A stretch of 64,000 nucleotides of DNA. Source: Spirochaetota bacterium (GTDB taxonomy: Bacteria > Spirochaetota > Brachyspiria > Brachyspirales > JACRPF01). Below, in pieces: positions 60,172-64,000 of this stretch (position 1 is its first letter; each line of letters starts with the position of its first letter). Under the pieces are notes generated by a model, which saw only the letters and a program-made list of their open reading frames with translations, searched no databases and was not told the DNA's origin. A program made the position numbers and the translations under genes. The DNA lies in the NCBI GenBank assembly GCA_016214035.1, contig JACRPF010000009.1, positions 1 to 64,000 of the forward strand, written 5' to 3'.

Positions 60172-61008
60172 ATGAACGATGCTGTAAAGCAATTTCTGAA
60201 AAAGCTGCCGCCCGAATCATCATTTGTGCTGTACTCGATTCCCGGGTCGTCGCATAAACCGCTTGCCGCAGGCATATTCCGCGCGCCCGACGGCCTTGTC
60301 ACCGTCGACACCTTCCGGGAATATCGTTTTCTCTATGTATTGTCCGGAACGGGTGATTATCACGACGGTACCGGCAAACGCAGAAAGCTCGAACCCGGAA
60401 GCATTGTTCACCGGAGACCCGGACTGAAGCACACGATACGCCGGCATACATCGTCACCGTGGGTGGATTTTTTCGTCACGCTCCCGGGGCCGCTCTTCGC
60501 TCCGCTGTCACGCTACCGGTTCATCACGGATGCCGACGTGCCGGTGCCGCCGGATGCGGTACTGCTCGGCAGAATAGGTTCATTCCTCGGCAGTATGCGC
60601 CGGTCCTCGGCGGCCTCGGTGCTCGAGGGCTTCTGTTCGCTTATCGCCGTGCTCAGGGCAAGTTATGAGGCGCGCCCGAAGACCCGGAACGAGGAGCTCG
60701 TTGATGCCGCGTGCACACTGCTGAGCGAAGCGCCGGTGAACCGCGTCAGCATACCGGATATCGCCGCGGAACTCATGACAGGCTATGAGACATTCCGCAA
60801 GGAGTTCAAGCGCATCGTCGGTGTGTCGCCGCATGAATATCACATCAGAAAAAAGATCGAACAGGCGCAGGCGTTTCTCGCCACGGGCATGACGGCGCGC
60901 GAGGCGTGCGGCAATCTTGGGTATCCGGATCAATTCTCATTCAGCAAGCAGTTCAAACGTTACACGGGCATGACGCCGGCGGAGTTCCGGAAACGGCAGC
61001 GCGTGTAG
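60172..61008 (+). CDS. AraC-family transcriptional regulator
   Basis: 278 residues from ATG 60172. Cupin domain FLYVLSGTGDYHDGTGKRRKLEPGSIVHRRPGLKHTI; C-terminal double HTH (IAAELMTGYETFRKEFKRIVGVSPHEYHI and ACGNLGYPDQFSFSKQFKRYTGMTPAEFRKR). The ORF-track start at 59776 runs antisense through the glycosidase gene and is rejected. No strong ribosome site. Likely regulates the divergent glycosidase/esterase pair. Confidence 0.9.
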   Translation: MNDAVKQFLKKLPPESSFVLYSIPGSSHKPLAAGIFRAPDGLVTVDTFREYRFLYVLSGTGDYHDGTGKRRKLEPGSIVHRRPGLKHTIRRHTSSPWVDFFVTLPGPLFAPLSRYRFITDADVPVPPDAVLLGRIGSFLGSMRRSSAASVLEGFCSLIAVLRASYEARPKTRNEELVDAACTLLSEAPVNRVSIPDIAAELMTGYETFRKEFKRIVGVSPHEYHIRKKIEQAQAFLATGMTAREACGNLGYPDQFSFSKQFKRYTGMTPAEFRKRQRV

Positions 61009-61009
61009 T

Positions 61010-61942
61010 TCATCGCTTTCTTTTCATGGTGAAAATATGATATTTCCCATCGCCGCTTATCTTCTTTCTATGGTAATATAATCTGCCGCCGTCTCCGGTC
61101 AACGTCGGCGCTTCAAGGAATTCACCAGTCGCCGCCGGGATATCAAGTTTTTTCGGCGTACTGAATCTATCGTCCGTTGTGGAACGAATCGAGACGCAGA
61201 TCTCGGAGTCATACGTTCCTAATCTCATCCGGGTAAAAAAGAGTTCTTTCCCGTCGGATGATATCGACGGGGCATATACGATGTAACTGGTGTCGTTGAT
61301 ATTTCTCAGTAAATAATCAGATGAGCTGATTTTATTGAACGAAGCTCCGTTTTTTGCGGCAATGCCCAGTCTCGCTTCATCGGGTGCCGCCCTGCCGCTG
61401 AATCTGGCGTTGCAGTAATATAAAAGATTTCCGGCAGCGTTTATTTCCGCGTCCATGATAAGCCATCCGGGCGTATAGATATAGAAATTCCCCGTTACGG
61501 ACGTAACCGCACCCACAGCGCCGTTACTCCATGTTGCCGTCAGGTAATTTTCCATGACCGTTGGATAATTCCTTGTAGAGACAAAATAAAAATTATGCTG
61601 CATATCCATGCTCGCAACACCGTCGAGGTGAGGGACAGTCCCGTTGACATTGGATATCTTTCCCATGCAGGTGAATGTTGTTTCATTGACGGCGGCAGCG
61701 TAATATAAGCTCGTATCATTTCCGTCATTAAGGCTGTTATAAAAGAGATAACTGCCGTCCTTTGCGATAAAAGGCTCCATGGCGTCCAGCGTGTGGCCGT
61801 TTATCGTTACTTCAGTTTCATCCGAGAATGCGGGGTAGGATACCGGTGCGGCCTGTTCCTGCCCGGTGAGTGCGGCGGTGAAATTCGCATTGCATGACAC
61901 AAGAGAGACAGTAACTATCGACAATAAGATGATTCGTTTCAT
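61010..61942 (-). CDS. Lipoprotein with WD40/TolB-like propeller
   Basis: 310 residues. Lipoprotein signal MKRIILLSIVTVSLVSC. The mature part has repeated strands of the type LDAMEPFIAKDGSYLFYNSLNDGN, YIVYAPSISSDGKELFFTRM and FLEAPTLTGDGGRLYYHRKK, the PD40/TolB-like beta-propeller. The Met at 61942 is preferred because CGGAGC precedes it, although the Met at 61960 overlaps the upstream stop (ATGA). Operon with the outer-membrane-like gene. Function unknown. Confidence 0.82.
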   Translation of the reverse strand: MKRIILLSIVTVSLVSCNANFTAALTGQEQAAPVSYPAFSDETEVTINGHTLDAMEPFIAKDGSYLFYNSLNDGNDTSLYYAAAVNETTFTCMGKISNVNGTVPHLDGVASMDMQHNFYFVSTRNYPTVMENYLTATWSNGAVGAVTSVTGNFYIYTPGWLIMDAEINAAGNLLYYCNARFSGRAAPDEARLGIAAKNGASFNKISSSDYLLRNINDTSYIVYAPSISSDGKELFFTRMRLGTYDSEICVSIRSTTDDRFSTPKKLDIPAATGEFLEAPTLTGDGGRLYYHRKKISGDGKYHIFTMKRKR

Positions 61943-61956
61943 TGCTATGCTCCGGT

Positions 61957-62517
61957 TCATTTGTTGTTAGTTCCGCTCGTTTTCGTTCCGAACAAAATGC
62001 CCGCACGAAAGCATATCTCCTGCGCGTAAGTTCCGTTCAGCGCAACCATATCGAATATCGCGGTGTATGACGGAATGCATACGATATCGAGACTGCCGAG
62101 TGGAAAGGCTATCTCGAAAAACGGTTCGATGATCGGCACAACACCGAATGATGAGTCTCCGCCGGCGAATATGATATATGACGCATATATTCCGGCACCT
62201 GCACCGATTCGCAGTTTTATCGGTGCGCTGAGAAACTCATACGCTATGCTGCCGGTGACAGGCGCCGCGAAGAGTATATTGCTCACCGGTATCGGCGATG
62301 ACGGCCCGAAGAGACGCGCTTCCGCAGTACATCCGATACGGAACGGACCGTCACCCAGCGGCGCACGCCAGAGAAAACCGGCTCCGGGACCGCCGAAGGT
62401 ATGTGCCGTGTCGCCGGACAGCGATGACAGACTGAGCGAAAATCCGGTTTCGCCGGACAGCGACAGCGTGACAATAACTGCCGCAAGGATGATTGAAAAC
62501 AATGTGCCGAATTTCAT
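61957..62517 (-). CDS. Probable small outer-membrane protein
   Basis: 186 residues. Signal peptide (MKFGTLFSIILAAVIVTLSLSG) followed by alternating hydrophobic/glycine-rich strands (GAGFLWRAPLGDGPFRIGCTAEARLFG, LRIGAGAGIYASYIIFAGG) as in eight-stranded beta-barrels. GGAGG fixes the start at 62517. Its stop overlaps the start of the lipoprotein gene. Confidence 0.78.
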   Translation of the reverse strand: MKFGTLFSIILAAVIVTLSLSGETGFSLSLSSLSGDTAHTFGGPGAGFLWRAPLGDGPFRIGCTAEARLFGPSSPIPVSNILFAAPVTGSIAYEFLSAPIKLRIGAGAGIYASYIIFAGGDSSFGVVPIIEPFFEIAFPLGSLDIVCIPSYTAIFDMVALNGTYAQEICFRAGILFGTKTSGTNNK

Positions 62518-62604
62518 GCGACCTCCGGAAGATGCGTATAAATTTAACACCACTGGGTGCGACAATTGCACTGTCGCAGCAGTAGATCAGGGATTTATGA
62601 TCAA

Positions 62605-63984
62605 TTATTTCGACGCATACCGCTGATGCGCGATCAGTGCAAGACCCTTCGAAATCGACGTGAACAGCTCAGCGCTTTTCATCCTGTCTCTGCCGAAACG
62701 CCGTTCCAGTATCTGCTGCACCAACGGAATCTGCGTACTTCCGCCGACGGGGATGACCATGTCGATGTCGGCGGTGGTGAGTCCGGCGCGTTTGATTACC
62801 TCGTCGATGAGTGACGCCACGTTTTCCGCATGGCCGGCGATGGCTGTCTCAAATTCTGTCCGGTGTATGGTGCTCGCGATTCCCGACGGGCCGAAGCTCA
62901 CGGCCATCGGTGCCGCCGTTTTTGACGACAGCGCTATCTTCGTCTCTTCACAGGCGCGCATGAACGCGTAACCGTAATTACCCTTAACGAGATGATAGAG
63001 CGCAGCACCTGCGTTCGGGTTGTCGCATGTCTGGCGTATTTCCATGAAAAGCGTTTCGTAATGCGCCTGCGAGAGTTCCATGATGCCGTCGAGTGTGAGA
63101 AGTTTGTCGTAGATGACGGCGGGCATGTCGCGGAGCACGCCGCCGATGGACCGTGTATGCGCGCCCCTGCCGAGAAGCGGATGAAGGAGTTTCTGTATCT
63201 CGCGGTCGAAATCGTCACCGCCGAGGAGAAGCCCCGCGTTCGCGCGGACAACGGCTTCATGATGTTCGATGCCCACCACCGAACAGTCGAGCGTTCCGCC
63301 GCCGAAGTCGAAGACGAGTGCCGTACCGTCGGCAAGCGTCCGTGCCCGTTCCACCGAGGCGGCAACGGGTTCGAGCGCAAAACTCACCTCGCGGAATCCC
63401 GCTTCCTTTGCCGCGGTGGTTATCTGCATCTCATAGTGGCGTTTCATCGCCGGCTCCTGCTCAACGGGCACCGGCATGCCCACGACAATGGCATCGCAGC
63501 GTGAGCCGGTCTGTGCACGTACGGCGTCCATGATGGCCCGGAAGAACTGCTCCAGAAGACGGAAGAGCGGAAGATTGTCGTTGAACACCTGCATACGCCG
63601 TATCGTCGGATATCTGAGCGCGGTCTTGAGCGATTTGAAAAAACGTCCCTTGAGCGCAGTATCTTCAAGCGTGTGTATGGGTACCGAGACGGTGGTGGAA
63701 TCCTCTTTCATGCCGAGTTGCGCGGCCTTTGTCTCCGATAATACGACATTGATATCGATTGAACGGTCGAGGTCCCTGCGGACGAATTTCGACTGATGTC
63801 CGGTATGGTCGGAAAGGTAGGTGGCGATGGCATCCATGCCGACAAAATATTTTCCGCGTCTGCGCCGGTAGAGACATGTCGGAAAGAACGACTCGCCCTT
63901 GAACTGAATGTCGACGGCAGTGCCGTCCTTGACGATGGCCGCTGCGGAATTACTGGTGCCGAAATCGCAACCGATGCTGATCAT
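62605..63984 (-). CDS. Hsp70-family ATPase lacking the usual C-terminal domain
   Basis: 459 residues, essentially an actin/Hsp70 nucleotide-binding domain. Phosphate-1 motif IGCDFGTSNSAAAIV at the N-terminus, phosphate-2 ALVFDFGGGTLDCSVVG (about 210), adenosine motif MVIPVGGSTQIPLVQQIL (about 415). DnaK is about 640 residues, so the peptide-binding and lid domains are absent, as in YegD. GGGAGA precedes the ATG. Complete within the window; partner unknown. Confidence 0.92.
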   Translation of the reverse strand: MISIGCDFGTSNSAAAIVKDGTAVDIQFKGESFFPTCLYRRRRGKYFVGMDAIATYLSDHTGHQSKFVRRDLDRSIDINVVLSETKAAQLGMKEDSTTVSVPIHTLEDTALKGRFFKSLKTALRYPTIRRMQVFNDNLPLFRLLEQFFRAIMDAVRAQTGSRCDAIVVGMPVPVEQEPAMKRHYEMQITTAAKEAGFREVSFALEPVAASVERARTLADGTALVFDFGGGTLDCSVVGIEHHEAVVRANAGLLLGGDDFDREIQKLLHPLLGRGAHTRSIGGVLRDMPAVIYDKLLTLDGIMELSQAHYETLFMEIRQTCDNPNAGAALYHLVKGNYGYAFMRACEETKIALSSKTAAPMAVSFGPSGIASTIHRTEFETAIAGHAENVASLIDEVIKRAGLTTADIDMVIPVGGSTQIPLVQQILERRFGRDRMKSAELFTSISKGLALIAHQRYASK

Positions 63985-64000
63985 ACGATATCTCCCGACG

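Noticed and set aside
1-64000. tRNA, rRNA, riboswitch or replication origin
   Set aside because: No cloverleaf, conserved rRNA segment, riboswitch core or DnaA-box cluster was recognised by eye; a covariance-model scan would be needed to exclude small RNAs.

Overview
The window looks like chromosome from an uncultured, free-living or gut-type bacterium of moderately high GC content. A spirochaete is the best guess. The evidence is a P13-porin-like membrane protein, small TRL-like lipoproteins with loose lipoboxes, a flagellar-switch (FliM/SpoA) relative, and several large membrane or cytoplasmic proteins with no obvious family outside such genomes. The density of AraC regulators, sulfatase and glycosidases would also suit Lentisphaerota, so the phylum call is an inference. 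No rRNA, tRNA, CRISPR array or replication origin was seen.

Layout. 0-1.25 kb: IS4-type insertion sequence running into the 3' end of a GH1 glycosidase gene. 1.2-6.1 kb: GH1 glycosidase with its AraC regulator, a sulfatase and an aldose-epimerase-like protein. 6.1-8.7 kb: cyclic-nucleotide-binding protein, P13-like protein, two TRL-like lipoproteins and a decayed second copy of the cyclic-nucleotide gene. 8.8-13.4 kb: MsbA-like ABC exporter, a large unknown membrane protein and a small exported protein. 13.4-17.5 kb: Gfo/Idh/MocA oxidoreductase, TIM-barrel sugar isomerase, URO-D-like protein and a divergent AraC gene. 17.6-23.0 kb: HD-GYP protein, then an ECF sigma / anti-sigma / exported caspase-CsgG-Kelch operon and an SH3-domain protein. 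23.1-27.7 kb: FAD oxidoreductase, EEP hydrolase, NagD-like phosphatase, small membrane protein and AraC. 27.8-32.3 kb: AT-rich block of small unrelated minus-strand genes separated by GC-rich inverted repeats that resemble integron attC sites, headed by a near-consensus promoter. 32.4-39 kb: glycoside-hydrolase-like protein, fragments of duplicated genes, a parallel beta-helix protein of different base composition, repeats (a MITE-like inverted repeat and a 21-bp minisatellite), small genes and a GH130 phosphorylase. 39-44.2 kb: AraC, sialate O-acetylesterase-like protein and TPR protein. 44.4-49.5 kb: protein with two SpoA domains followed by a FliM-like domain (reverse of the normal order), coupled CRP/FNR regulator, MFS transporter and a large unknown protein. 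49.5-62.5 kb: AraC, GKRP/MurQ-like SIS protein, GH20-like and GH42-like enzymes, SGNH esterase, clan-A glycosidase, AraC, lipoprotein and outer-membrane-like protein. 62.6-64 kb: short Hsp70-family ATPase.

Together the metabolic genes point to use of complex, sulfated, acetylated and amino-sugar-containing glycans. Most enzymes sit alone or in pairs beside a dedicated AraC regulator rather than in one large locus. Promoters are easy to read: TTGACN, 16-17 bp, TATACT recurs, and at four genes this places the expected transcription start on or next to the ATG, implying leaderless mRNAs. The observations most worth following are the reversed-order FliM/SpoA protein, the ECF-linked exported caspase, and the cassette-like array.
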